From contig NW_019775913.1 of NCBI RefSeq assembly GCF_001039355.2, positions 111,840-175,839 of the forward strand: DNA of 64,000 nucleotides. The letters are read 5' to 3'. The first letter of the stretch is position 1. The number at the start of each line of letters is the position of its first letter. Of this stretch, positions 38,601 through 52,000 are shown piece by piece. Position numbers and translations under genes: made by a program. This DNA is from Lingula anatina (taxonomy: Eukaryota > Brachiopoda > Lingulata > Lingulida > Lingulidae). Under the pieces are notes generated by a model. That model made no database searches and was not told the DNA's origin. It saw nothing but the letters and a program-made list of their open reading frames with translations.

Positions 38601-41600
38601 GGAGGTTAATTTGATTGATGAGTACTTATTTTGAAGCAAATAATAATAATAATAGTAATATGTGTTATGTGATTCTATCCCCTAGGTGACTGTATCAGTG
38701 AATAATCTGCCAGTGAAATGTGATGGTGATTGTAGTTTTATGTGGAGTGAGGCACAAACCCCTCACCTCACTGCTGCTACTCCTAACTCTGGTAAGTAGT
38801 ATTGTCCAAGTTGTAGAGGATATCTTAAAATTATTTATAGTAATTAATTTAATTGAAACTTTTATTTTCAATTTGATTTTGAATTTTTATTTTCATCAGT
38901 AGTCTATTGTATTTGTAGCATAAACAACTCTTTCCAAATGTGAACTTATAGCTTGTGACAGAAATCATTATGTATATTTTGTATATTAACTATGAGTATA
39001 ATATAAATGAAAATTGAGTTAGAACATAATTGAAAATGAATTGGAGGCAAATAAGGTCTTATTTGGTATCATACGATAAATTGCTAGTAGTATATATGGT
39101 ACTATATGTGACTTACTGCATCAATCATTTCCAAAGCATTAATAGGCAAAAAAAAAAAAAAAAAAAAATTATAATTTATCCCATCCCTGCCATTGGTTCT
39201 ATTCCCAGGCTCACCTCAAGCCAACACCATCATCCAGCTAACTGGGACAGGCTTTGAAGCCAATGCCACTCAGAACACCGTCACCATTGGCGGAACACCC
39301 TGTGATGTCATCAACGCCACCACCTCGCAAATCTTCTGCACCGTGGGTAACGGCCCCGTGGGGACATTTGACATCTTGGTTAATGTGGATGGGAAGGGGT
39401 ACGCCAATCACTCCTCTGGGCTTCAGCAGTTCACCTATGACTTGGTGGTCACAGGGATCACACCCACCAATGGAAGCATTGGAGGTGAGGACTGGACTAA
39501 ATGGTGAAGTAGTAAATTGTCTCTATAGAGACTTAATATATTTCACTTGATGCTAAGTGTTTAGAACCTTGTCATACAGTGGCTATAGAATTAGAATTTA
39601 ATGCCAGTGCTGTTTTTGTTCAATTGGTACCAATGTAGGTACAATGGAGTTATGCGAAGAGACTTATGCATTATGAATAAAAGTTTGAAAAAAATTATAA
39701 TTTGAATTACTTAAGAGAATTTGAATAATTAATACTTTACAAAAAAACAAGTAAACAATGTTGGTTTCCTTTGTATTTGCAAGATAAAGGATCTCATGGC
39801 AAAGTAAAGATTTCTGGTATGATATAAATTGTTTTATCTGTATATTTTCAGGTTGTACCATAGTGACCATATCTGGTTCTGGGTTTGCATCTAATGCTAC
39901 TGCTACTGTTGGCGGCTCACAGTGTAAAATAGTCTCCCAGGATTACAGCAGTATTGTGTGTGAAGTCCCAGCAACAGTAAGTGCAGCACTGTACCAGTGA
40001 ATACCAGTCATTATTTATAAAATGTCAGAATGTGCCAAATCTTGAAATGAATTTTCACCTTGGATTATGCCCAGTATAGTGGTCTCTTGTGTAATGATGG
40101 TAGAAAAATGACGTCCTTACTTTTAGAGCCCCCATCACTGAGTAAATAATAAGATCCTTACGGTAATATGCCAAACAATTCGACCAAGATTAATTAATTA
40201 ATTTCATNTAAATACAATTAATTCTACAAGGTTAAAGGGATAATAACTCTTCGTATGAGATCTATATTTCACAATAAAAACATTGTGAATAACTCATAGA
40301 AACATAATACATTCTGTTTAACCACAAAAACGGCAGTTATAGCTATTATTCTGATATCTGAGCTTGTCTTTAGACCACGTGACCTCCATTGATGGCTATT
40401 CTCTGCTTAAATCTCTTAAGAGATTTTAACAAAAAAGCAAACTTTTTAGAAAAAAACCAGGGACTAACTTTGAATGTAAAAATGGATTCATTAACCATTG
40501 GTAAGTATGGGAAAATTGTTGTTTACTCCAGGAAAATTCATTTTTTGGCCGAAACGAAGAGTTATTATCACTTTAAGGTCCTTTGATGAAGGGTCGAAAT
40601 TTAAAGCTTCATAGGTTAAAAAAATAGTCTCTAGAATGTACACTTTTTACCATTTTGGTGTTTGTATTTTTTCTTTTGACAAACGTTCAATATGCGATGC
40701 TTCATAGGTAAAAAAAACTTTTTTAGTCTCAGTCTCTCTAGAAATGATTTACACTTTTACTGTCATGGTGTTTGTAATATTCCCAGTCTGCCGCTGGACA
40801 AGCCACAGTGACAGTGACCCAGGGGACGGGGAATGCTGACAGCCCTGTTGACTTCACCTACGCTGACACCGCCACAGTGACGAGTGTGACGCTAGGGGGA
40901 GCTCTGGCTGCTGTAGAAGGCAATAATGATAATAATAATTATTATTATTAAAATGATGATGATGATAATTCTTCTTCTTCTTCTTATTATTATTATTCTT
41001 TACAAGTGACAATAATTGTTCATTGAAAATTACAGCCATTATCATGGTTTTCATTGGTAAAATATAACCCAAAAGTCAAAAGATTACTCAAACTTACAAT
41101 CTGTGATCTGTCAACAGTTTGCTCAGTAATGATATATCCAGTTTCTCATCATCAGGAGGTACTGAGATAACCGTAAGTGGCTCTGGATTTGGCAACGCGG
41201 CCCACAGTGCCAATGCAGTGATGATTGGTGGGAAAGCGGCCACGATTGTGAGCTACAATGACACTGTGATAGTGGCCACTCTGCCTGGGTTGTCCACAGG
41301 AACATATCCTCTGAAGATCTACGTGGGCAGTACAGGATGTGCTGATATGATGTAGGTTGAATGAAGTTTCTCTCGGGTAAAGGGGGGGGGGGGGGGCTAT
41401 TTCACAGGAAGGTGTATCTCTGAGGTCATTGTATATTAGTAATGCACACATTTTGCGTAACATTTCCCTAATTTTTTCTCTCCCTATTATTTTTGCATAC
41501 TATTGTACCCAACAGTATGGAAAGTAATAAACAGTAAAGTAATCAATAATAATAATAATAATAATAATAATGATAATAAAAATAATAATAAAAAAAAATA

Positions 41601-42369
41601 ATAATAAATTGTTATAGGTATTGTTTGGTTTTGTGGGTACAAAGATGTGGCTGAACAAGTTTAATTGTAGGTAAAGATTGCAATCAAGAAGAGCAACAAT
41701 TTACCATGTTAAAGGGATAATAACTCTTCGTATGAGATCTATATTTCACAATAAAAACATTGTGAATAACTCATAGAAATATAATATATTCTGTTTTACC
41801 ACAAAAACGGCAGTTATAGCTATTATTCTGATATCTGAGCTTGTCTTTAGACCAAGTGACCTCCATTGATGGCTATACTCTGTTAAAATCTCTTAAGAGA
41901 TTTCAACAAAAAACCAAACTTTTTAGAAAAAAACCAGAGACTAACTTTGAATGTAAAAATGGATTCATTACCCATTGGTAAGTATGGGAAAATTGTTGTT
42001 TACTCCAGGAAAATTAATTTTTTGGCTGAAACGAAGAGTTATTATCCCTTTAACTTCTTTTAAACAGCTAAAAAACTTACAAAAAAATGAACATTTTGTT
42101 TTTTCTTTTAGGACAAACAACATTGCAGATATAGGCTATGTGCTGAACATGACAGATGTGCAGCCCCGGCGAGGCTCGGTTTATGGTGGGACCAAGTTGA
42201 TACTGCAAGGTGTTGGCTTCAGCAGCGTCCCTGAGAACAACAAGGTGATGGTTGGCTCACATCGCTGTCTGGTCTCTGAGAGCACCAGCTCTAACTTGAC
42301 CTGTACTGTGGAGAATACTGCTATTACACACACTGTGACTAATGTTGGTATGTGGACTTCTTGTTTATC

Positions 42370-42412
<43 letters not shown>

Positions 42413-45400
42413 TTAGTACTTATTACTAATACATTTTTACAATGAGTATGACCTTAAGAAATATACTCCATAACCATAAATGCATTTTAAGAATAACAAT
42501 AACAATTTCAAAATATTTGTAAAAACAAATACTATATATTGCAGACTACTGCAAATGAAGAGTACTATATCAATATAGTGAGTAAATTCATGATATTTTT
42601 TATAAATTGATGATAGCTATTTGTATCCAGGGTGTCCTTTTTCATACCCCAACCAATTGGTCCATCTGTCGATCCATCCATTTGATCATGTATGTCTTCT
42701 CAGGAATGTATACTATCTAGATACATGAAATTTGTTGTTCCTTTCCAGTGGACATTGTGGATTTTTACTGGGAGCCAAACGTCTTGACCATATTTGTGGG
42801 CGACTCGGTGCGCTGGACGTGGTCATCACCGGAGAGCGTGACCGGTCTGGAGTTCCGTGTCCAGCAGACGGTCAGCGCCAGTTCCAGGGATTTGCCTGTG
42901 GGAGGATTCACAACTGGACCTGCCTTCACCAAAAGAGGTAAACTTTGGTATTTATTTCAGAGCTATAACCCCCCTAGCTTCCCCTTCTCACTTCAAAGGC
43001 GTTGAATTTGTCTGTACATATCTAACAATTTTAGATCATTGACATTTTACATGCATTGATTTTTTTTAACATTAAAAAAAGACTCTTGAAGTAAACCAGA
43101 TTTAAATGTAATTATAAAGAAATTTTTCAACTTAATTAAAAATAAGGAGGTTACTGTTAATTAACCATTGATAAACTGTGGTCTGAAAAAGTATATATCT
43201 TATAGATTTACCATCCTTTGTACTTTGCATACATTAGGTTCCTTTGTACTTTGCATCCATTAGGTTCCTTTATACTTTGCATCCATTAGGTTCCTTTGTA
43301 CTTTGCATCCCTTAGGTTCCTTTGTACTTTGCATCCATTAGGTTCCTTTGTACTTTGCATCCATTAGGTTCCTTTGTACTTTGCATCCATTAGGTTCCTT
43401 TGTACTTTGCATCCATTAGGTTCCTTTGTACTTTGCATCCAATAGGTTCCTTTGTACTTTGCATCCATTAGGTTCCTTTGTACTTTGCATCCATTAGGTT
43501 CCTTTGTACTTTGCATCCATTAGGTTCCTTTGTTCACCGCTTCACGGCTCCTGGTAGCTACTACTACTGGAGTGACTTCATCGATAACTACGGCACTTTC
43601 ATGAGAGGCGTGGTGCACGTCAAAGCAAGACCAACGACAGAAGCTCAGGTGACCCTGAGGGTAGGAGATGTGGAGGCAGTTTATGTTGTACCAGGTAAGC
43701 TTACCATTCCGTGTACAGCAGAAGACTTGATGATTATTTACTCTGAAAAAAACACAGGTTAAGCATTCACATGGAGAAAATTGCAATTTTTTCTAAATGT
43801 TTGATATTGAGTTATAAGATTTTAATGTCAGTTATGATGAATTTTTTAGATGTACCTGGGGATGACAATTCAACAGCAGTGGGTAGCTACAGCAGATTTT
43901 CATGTGCAATCATTTTATTGATTTGGAGCAAAATCGCAATGTTTTTTCTTAAAATTTCTGATTGAACGATTTTACATTTAAATGTCAGTTACAATGAATT
44001 TTGTAGATGTGGCAGAGGACAGCAATTCAACAACAGGGGGTAACTGCCCTGGCATCACCTCCCTCATCACCGGCTGCGTCAGCTCTTCTCCCAATGCCAC
44101 TGTGACAGAGGGCTTCAGCTTCACGTTTGACCAGTGCAGCAGCCCCAGGGTGGATGCCATCTCCAGGAACCAAGGGACGAGTACAGACGACATTGTCATA
44201 GATGGCGTTGGATTCAGCAGCAACATTTGTGACAATGTTGTGATGTTTGGTGATTTCGCCTGTGTGATTTCCTCAGTGAACGAGACACAGATAGTCTGCA
44301 GGTGAGGATGGTTGAGGTTGTTGCCTGTTATAATTTATGTGCGGACATTGCAATCCTTATGTCTTAATCTACATAGATTTATGATACACACTTACATCTT
44401 GTTTGACTGATTTTTAAAAAAAAGTAAAGTAAATTATTAGATGTGATAATGTGATGGTATTGAGTTAAGGAAATTTAAAAAAATGGAAATGAAAAAAAGA
44501 AAGCTACATTACAAGAAAAGTAAAAAAATTGGATATTTTCTGGAGGGCCATCATAATGTTACTTTCTGTTCCAAAATAACTTAAATAATTCAGGAAAAAA
44601 TAATTTTTATATAAACATTGATAATCATACCAATCACATTGTATTGATTATAGAGTGGATGCCAATGGCACCTTCCCAGTGGGCGTGCCCCAAAGATTGG
44701 CAGTGTCCATCAAGAACCGTGGCCACGCCATTGTGTCAATCACAGATGAGCAGAGGCGGGGCTTTGTGCTGCTGCCTAGAGTGGACAGTGTCCAGCCCAG
44801 TGAGGGGTCACTGGCCGGAGGAACTGAACTGATCATTACTGGAGATGGCCTCATTGGAGTGGCAGGTAAAATAGACTTATCAGTTCAGAGATATCAGTGG
44901 GATAGATGGGACCAACAGTACCAACAGTAAAAAATAACAGTCGTATTATGGGACCAGTTGAGTAGGTGATAATTAACTTGGTTTTAACTTCAATGTTGTC
45001 TATTCCTTCAATCTCTTTTTGTTTGATTTCAAATTTGAGGCACTTGTGCCATAACCTACATTGCTAATCATAGGGTGTAAAAGATCTTTCATTGAGACTC
45101 CCTGTGAAATGTATAATATGTTGAGATAATGACTATATTTCAGGTTCAGCCCCCACAGTGTCAGTAGGAGACTATGGCGGCGTGTACTGTGACGTAACAT
45201 CGTCTTCCTACACCGAGATACGCTGTCTGACCAGAGCCTCCACGCCGTACACAGGGAATGTGTCCGTCACGCTAGGTGTCCCTGGAGGACAAGTCCCAGC
45301 TGCATGCGCCGCACCTTCCTGCGAGTTTACATTCTCCAACAACTCGACACCCATTCTGTATAGCGTTGTCCCTCAAACTGTCAGTGGAGATAATACTCTG

Positions 45401-47494
45401 ATGAGAATCAATGGTTCAGGATTCGGGAACAACTCGGCTGGCGTCGTCGTAACCCTTGGAGACGGCGTATGCACCGTCCGAGTAATCCGCGATGATTACC
45501 TCGAGTGCAACATGAGTGCCGTTTCAGCTGGGAACCAGCCATTTTATGTGAGAGTCATAGGTGAAGGTTATGCTCAAGGTCAGGTCACGGCCTTGACCTC
45601 TGAGGCTGTGATCAACTCGGTGGTGCCCTCTGCCAGCAGTGTGGAGGGTGGTACGCCAATTTTCATCACAGGAAGTGGATTTAAGCCAGGCAGTACTAGC
45701 GTTTCGATCAAGGGAAGCGAGTGTCATGTGACCAGTGTGACGTCTGGGCAGATTTCTTGTATTACTCCAAGTAAAACAGGTATGCATGTCTGAGTCTGAG
45801 ATTAACCACATTGTTTGTACTGCGGTCTTTCTTATGTTCAAGACCATTACCAACATCAGATGTTTATGACTGTAGGCTTGGCTAATGATTGTTGTTATAA
45901 TAATGTTGATAAAATTGAAAAAGAAAATGTATAAAGAGAATTGTATATTGTGTAATATACAAATAAAATTTAAAGAACTGGCATGATTAAAAATAAGATT
46001 AAAAATAGTTGATTTTATACAGCCAGTACATATTTCAAGAGAAAGCTGATCTTAAACTATTGGAAGCTGTGGAAAACACTTTGCATTCATTTCCAGGGAC
46101 AGTCCAAAGATCTGCAGATGAAACTGTTGACCTGATAGTCACTGTGGACAATACCCAATACCCGTCAGAGACTTTTGAATACAAAGTGGCAGCCACACCT
46201 GAAATCACAGGAGTCACCCCCTCTACTGGTTCTGCAGGTATGGAAATTTATCGGGGAATATTATCACACCTTTTGAAGTAATTCTCCAGAGATTTTGGGA
46301 AAATTTTCAAAGATATACTCTCAAGGGACTAATGGAAAAGTTCAGGTGACACTTTAAGATATTTTCCAATAATTTTTGGCTGTTAAGACACATGTAGAGT
46401 CAGCCATATTGCTAGATTTTAAAAAAAAACATTAACAAATCTTGTTTCTCAAATTTGAAAGAAATATGTATCCAGAAATCATGCAATTTCAAGTGCATAT
46501 ATTATACAATAACTGGATACATAATAATAATAATAATTCTTATTTCATGATGAATCCTTGTAGGAGATACAGTGGTCATCGCTGGCACAGGATTCAACTC
46601 CACACCAGCTGTGACCATAGATGGCGCTGTGTGCAATGTCACAGATTTTACGACCGTTCAAATCACGTGTGTCTTGGGTCCTCATGCTGCTGGGAACTAC
46701 CCTATCAAGTTGTACACTGCTAGTGAGGGCAATGCCATGGGAACTGTGGAGTTTTCTTATCTTCTCAATGTGACCAGTGTGTCTCCAGTCACAGGTAAAT
46801 GGTAGTTTGGGTAACATGAGAAGAAATGAATTAGGTGGCCAAAAGGAATCCCCTGTAGGATATTATTAAAAAAAAAGGATAATGAAAAAAGATATTGTCA
46901 TCCTTATTTTTTGTTGAATAAACAAATTTTTTTACTTTATCTGACCATGACTTAAGCTTGACCATATTTAAGTTCATTTACAAACAGAAAGGGGGCAGCA
47001 CTTTTCAAGAAATTACCACTATGAAATTACGGCATCAACATCAAACATCAGAGTGATCAAGACCATGGTTAATTGGTGCAAGCTTTAAGAAAAGCTGTCA
47101 AAATGTTCAGATATGAGCTCAGTTTTTTCACTATGAAATCCAAAGTTTTCTGTTTTGTTCTCCAGGAAGTTTTGGTGGAGGCACTGTGCTAACTGTAAGC
47201 GGCTCCGGCTTCCTGGCTGATGGAACTGTAGTCGAGGTCTGCAACGCAACATGCGCCGTCAACAAAACAAGCTTTACTGATTCACTGCTGGAGTGCCAAA
47301 CTCCTCCTAATGCAGGTTTATGCACATTTTTATTAAATTATATGGAGTAAAAAAGCAAAAAAAAATTATTCTAAAGATTTGTTGGGAATTTTGATATGCT
47401 AGCACAAACTAGTGCAATGGGGTATTAAGTGTTTATAGCTTCGTATAAAAAATGCTCCAGATGCAATGAATAGAAAATCAATTACTTATGTTTA

Positions 47495-47536
<42 letters not shown>

Positions 47537-49001
47537 CTGTAGGTTCTGGCACTGTAGACTGTGACGTGAAGGTGGCAGTGAACAATGCTGAGAAGATCAT
47601 GGCGGCAGCATTCAGATACGATGGCTCTCTGACTCCTACCGTAGATAGTGTGGAGCCTTTGAGGGGCGGTACTGGCGGAGGCACCAGAATTACCATCCGC
47701 GGCACAGGGTTTAGGTATGTTAAACACAGCTGTATGTCAGGCTATTGCATTGATGAAAATAGATTTTAAAGTTTATGGTTTATTGTTGTTGTTGAGTTTT
47801 TTTGCCCAAAAGGCATGCCAATTTTTATGGAAATTAAAAGGTAAAGTTTGCACCCAAGTAATTTTATAACATTAGACAAAATGTGCAGCTTCTATTTCCT
47901 ACATACTTATATAATTCTACCCTAAAACATTCTTTGAAGAAAAGCTTGAGAAATAAAATACTGTATTAACAAGGTTGTGTCTAAAAATGTGAATTTGCCA
48001 CACAAACTGGTTGCCAACGACGGTTTGGAGAGGTCGGGAGTAGCGAGTTCAGATGTTTATATATGTATACCCAATGTTTGCACTTATTTGGAATGTTATA
48101 TCAGATGTTTATATATGTATATGAAGTGTTTATATTTATTTGGATTGGTCTACAGGCAGTTCACATCTCTAAATTGTCTATTCCAGCACCAACCCTGGTG
48201 AGAACACTGTATCTTTGGCTGGCACCAAGTGTGTGGTAGAGTCTGAAAATGCTACTACCATTATCTGTGTCACTGAGCCACACTCTCCATCCGTCAGGAC
48301 CAGCGTCCGAGTGGAAGTGGCTGGACAGGGGGCAGCGCGTTCCGTATGTACTTTTATTTCCATTATTTCATTGTATTACTATTAGCAGTTGTCTACAGCT
48401 CTGACTCATAACTTGGGGTGTGTTCACTATGAAAGTATGGTACTCCTATTTAATTAAACCAGCTTAACCAGGTCAATTGAAAGACATGCCTCCTCAATCA
48501 GCTGGGGGGTTATTGATTTTCATGTATGTTCAGTTGCACTCAAAATGAAGTTGAAAAGCTTCCAAAAGCTGAGAAATAGAAAATGATTCCATTGAATATG
48601 TCAATAAAGTTATATTTAGAATATTTATAAAAATTAGATTGGTACTCTTTTGAGTGGAATCTTTTTGATAGTCAAAATGGGAATTAGATTGAAATTCCAC
48701 AAGTCTTAAGCTGATAAAGAGTATCTTATAATTTTATTGTATGAACATTACAGGGGAACGTGACCTACTTCTACGTTGACCGCTGGTCCAGCAGGTGGAC
48801 CTGGGGTGGACAGGACCCCCCAGTGGCCGGGGACTTTGTGGTCATTCAGCAAGGACAGTCTATACTGCTGGATGTCAGTACACCTGTCCTGAAGATCCTG
48901 CTGATCCGTGGCGGAGAGCTGATCTTTGACGAGGCAGACATTGAACTGCAGTCAGAGATCATCCTAATCACAGATGGGGGTCTCTTACAGGTTAGTGTGG
49001 G

Positions 49002-49069
<68 letters not shown>

Positions 49070-52000
49070 TGATAATAATAATAATAATAAAAACAACAAG
49101 ATTGAGAAGAAGAAAAACATCATAGAGAAGAAGAAGAAAAATAAGAAGAAAAACGACAACAATAAGAAGAAGAAGATGAACAATGACTTTAACTTCTTGT
49201 TTTTGTATCTTTCATTAAAGGGTTGCGATTTATGTAGAATTTTTCATGTATAGAGCTGGAATAATGTCTACACAACTTAAATTGGTTAAATAGTCCACCA
49301 TAATAGATACTGCAAAAGAATTAAAATTACAATAATCCATAATGATGATATTATTCTAGGTTGGCACGGAACAGGAACCATTCCAGCACAATGCTATCAT
49401 AACCCTGTTTGGCCACCATAGATCCAAGGAGTTGCCCATCTATGGCACCAAAAACATCGCAGTAAGAGACGGACGCTTGGAGCTGCATGGTATGCCCACT
49501 TCTGTCACTTAGTATTTAGTGAAAGAGAGTAATCCTGTTCATGGTCTATGTGAAAATAATGATAATAATGATAATGGTGATCAGTGTTTTCCTCTAAGGA
49601 AAATTAGTTGCTGGACCGAAAGTCCAGCCATCTTGAAAAGTAGCTGGACTGAATGTCTGCTGGGTGGGAAAACTTCTCAGCCGGTTCTGAAAGTTGTCAG
49701 GCCCGGTCAGACGGTCCAGCCTTAATTTCTAACACTGATGGTGATAATTGATATTCAGAAATAATTATGCTGAAGTGATGATATAATAATAATTGGAAAT
49801 CTGTATTTTTCTATGCAGTGATCTTCCTCAAGTTTCCTCCAAGACCCTTGGTTGTAAGGCCTCAGAGCCTGGGGTAGCGCTTACACTCGCCAATTTAGCC
49901 AGATGCTAAAACTGACTTAAATTGGCTAAACAAAAGGGCTTGATTTGACTTAATTTAGTCAAATTAAAGTCATTTGGATAGCAAATTGACAAAAAAGTGG
50001 TGATTTGGCTAAGCGAAAAAAAATTGCTAGTGCTACCCCAGAGAGCTGTTTAATTCTTCTTACTTTTTTCTCACAACCCCAAATCATTATAAACACTGCA
50101 ATTATGTTAGAAGTATAATAATGTTAATAATAATAACACCTTGTTCCTGCCTATAGGTCAGCATGTCCCAATCACATGGACTCACTTGGCGGCCACTGTG
50201 CCTGCTGGTGCCACGGAAATCTCGCTGATGCTTCCTGTCACATGGAAAGCTGGCGACGAGATCGTCATCGCCACCACGGGACTGCGGCACAGTCAGAGGG
50301 AGAGTGAGAAACGCACGATCACGGCCGTGTCTCAGGATGGGAGGAACGTCACGCTCAATGAGTCTCTGACGTAAGATTTCTGTAAAACTCCTCATAAGTG
50401 TGTGATAGACAAAGTCAGACTTGCCTGAATATTACTAGCACTCTTGGTATATTTGTACTTTAGATGATTGTCAATAGAGCCAGCAATTATAGATGGAAAA
50501 GTTTAACACACTGCTTTGCTCCATCTTAAACAAAGTAGCTTAACATTGTCAATTTGCGTTCCATCTAACCACTCTCTTTCTGTTAAAGTACGTAAGTGCT
50601 TGTAGGTGAATATACCTATTCCACCAAGTCATCAGACTACATTTAAAGTGAACATGATGTCTGTTACAGCTATTCCCATCTTGGAGTCACGGAGACCTTC
50701 TCCACTGGACAGTCGGTTGAAATGCGTGCAGAGGTTGGTCTCCTCTCTCATAACGTCAAGGTCCGTGGAAACAACGACCCGCAGTGGCATGACGCCATTG
50801 AGGCTTGTCCAGCGGGCTTTAACACAGGTGAATAATCTAAACGGCTCACAGGTCACAAATTTTACTAGTTTGTGATAAAAGAAAATTTGCAATTTGATAT
50901 CATTAATTACCTGACAGAAGTATTTCAACAGCTCGCTGGTATTCACCTTACTACAACTTGTGGAGGTGCATTTCCTGAACATTATATGTTCCACAGGTAT
51001 ATTTTGATGGGTATATGCTTTGGATAGTTATATATTTTCTGTTTGTTATATATCCTATACATAACCTAACAAAAAATGAACTTCTCTGACACAGGTGAGT
51101 TTGCCACACAGACCTGCTTCCAAGGTCGGTTTGGAGACGAGGTTGGGAGTAGCGAATTCGGCGCCCACATCCTGATTCACCCTACAGTACCAGGTGAGGA
51201 ACGGGCCACGGCGCACATCGAGTACGTTGAGCTGAACTTTGTGGGACAAGCGTTCCGTCTGGGGCGTTATCCCATCCATTTCCATCTGCTGGGTCGGGTC
51301 AAGGACGCCTATGTGAGAGGATGTGGTATTCATCAGTCCTTTAACAGGTACTTGGATTTGATCTAGGTTTATGATATAAAAAGATAAAAGCCTTTCGTAA
51401 ACAGATGTTGTTCTGTTCAATCACATGGCAAAGCATCCATCACCTATAAAATAATTTGTCCTCATATTATTAAAAAGAATAAATATGTGTCCCTTTAAAG
51501 ATAGGGACTTCTTTGTATTAGTGTATTTTGACAATGTTTTTAAGACCTAATGAATATAAAGTGCGTTTAATGCTTAACATAGTTATAATTATTACGTATC
51601 ACAAAACTTAACACAAAGCTTAATGACAATGTTAAGCATTACTGTAATATTTTCTGTTTTTCCATCATAGGGCTGTCAACATCCACGGTTCCCATGGTGT
51701 CCTGGTAGAAAGGACGGTCATCTACAACATCATGGGTGGCGCTTTCTTCTTGGAAGATGGCATAGAAACAGGCAACACCATTCAGTATAACTTGGCCGTC
51801 TTTGTGAAACAGAGTACCAGTCTGTTGAACGATGACATCACGCCATCGGCATTCTGGGTAACCAACCCCAATAATACCATTCAACACAACTCTGCCGCGG
51901 GCGGCACGCACTTTGCGTTCTGGTACCGTATGCACTCTCACCCTGACGGTCCCTCCTTTACCACCTCTGTGTGTCCCAAGAAAGTGCCCATGGGACGTTT

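Noticed and set aside
41340-41355. In-frame TAG as a premature stop or pseudogene sign in PKHD1L1
   Set aside because: The TAG lies within the donor GTAGGT; splicing at 41351 joins in phase to 42112 and restores the frame.
43212-43530. Regular 26-bp direct repeats as a CRISPR array
   Set aside because: Units are contiguous with no unique spacers, in an animal intron; it is a minisatellite.
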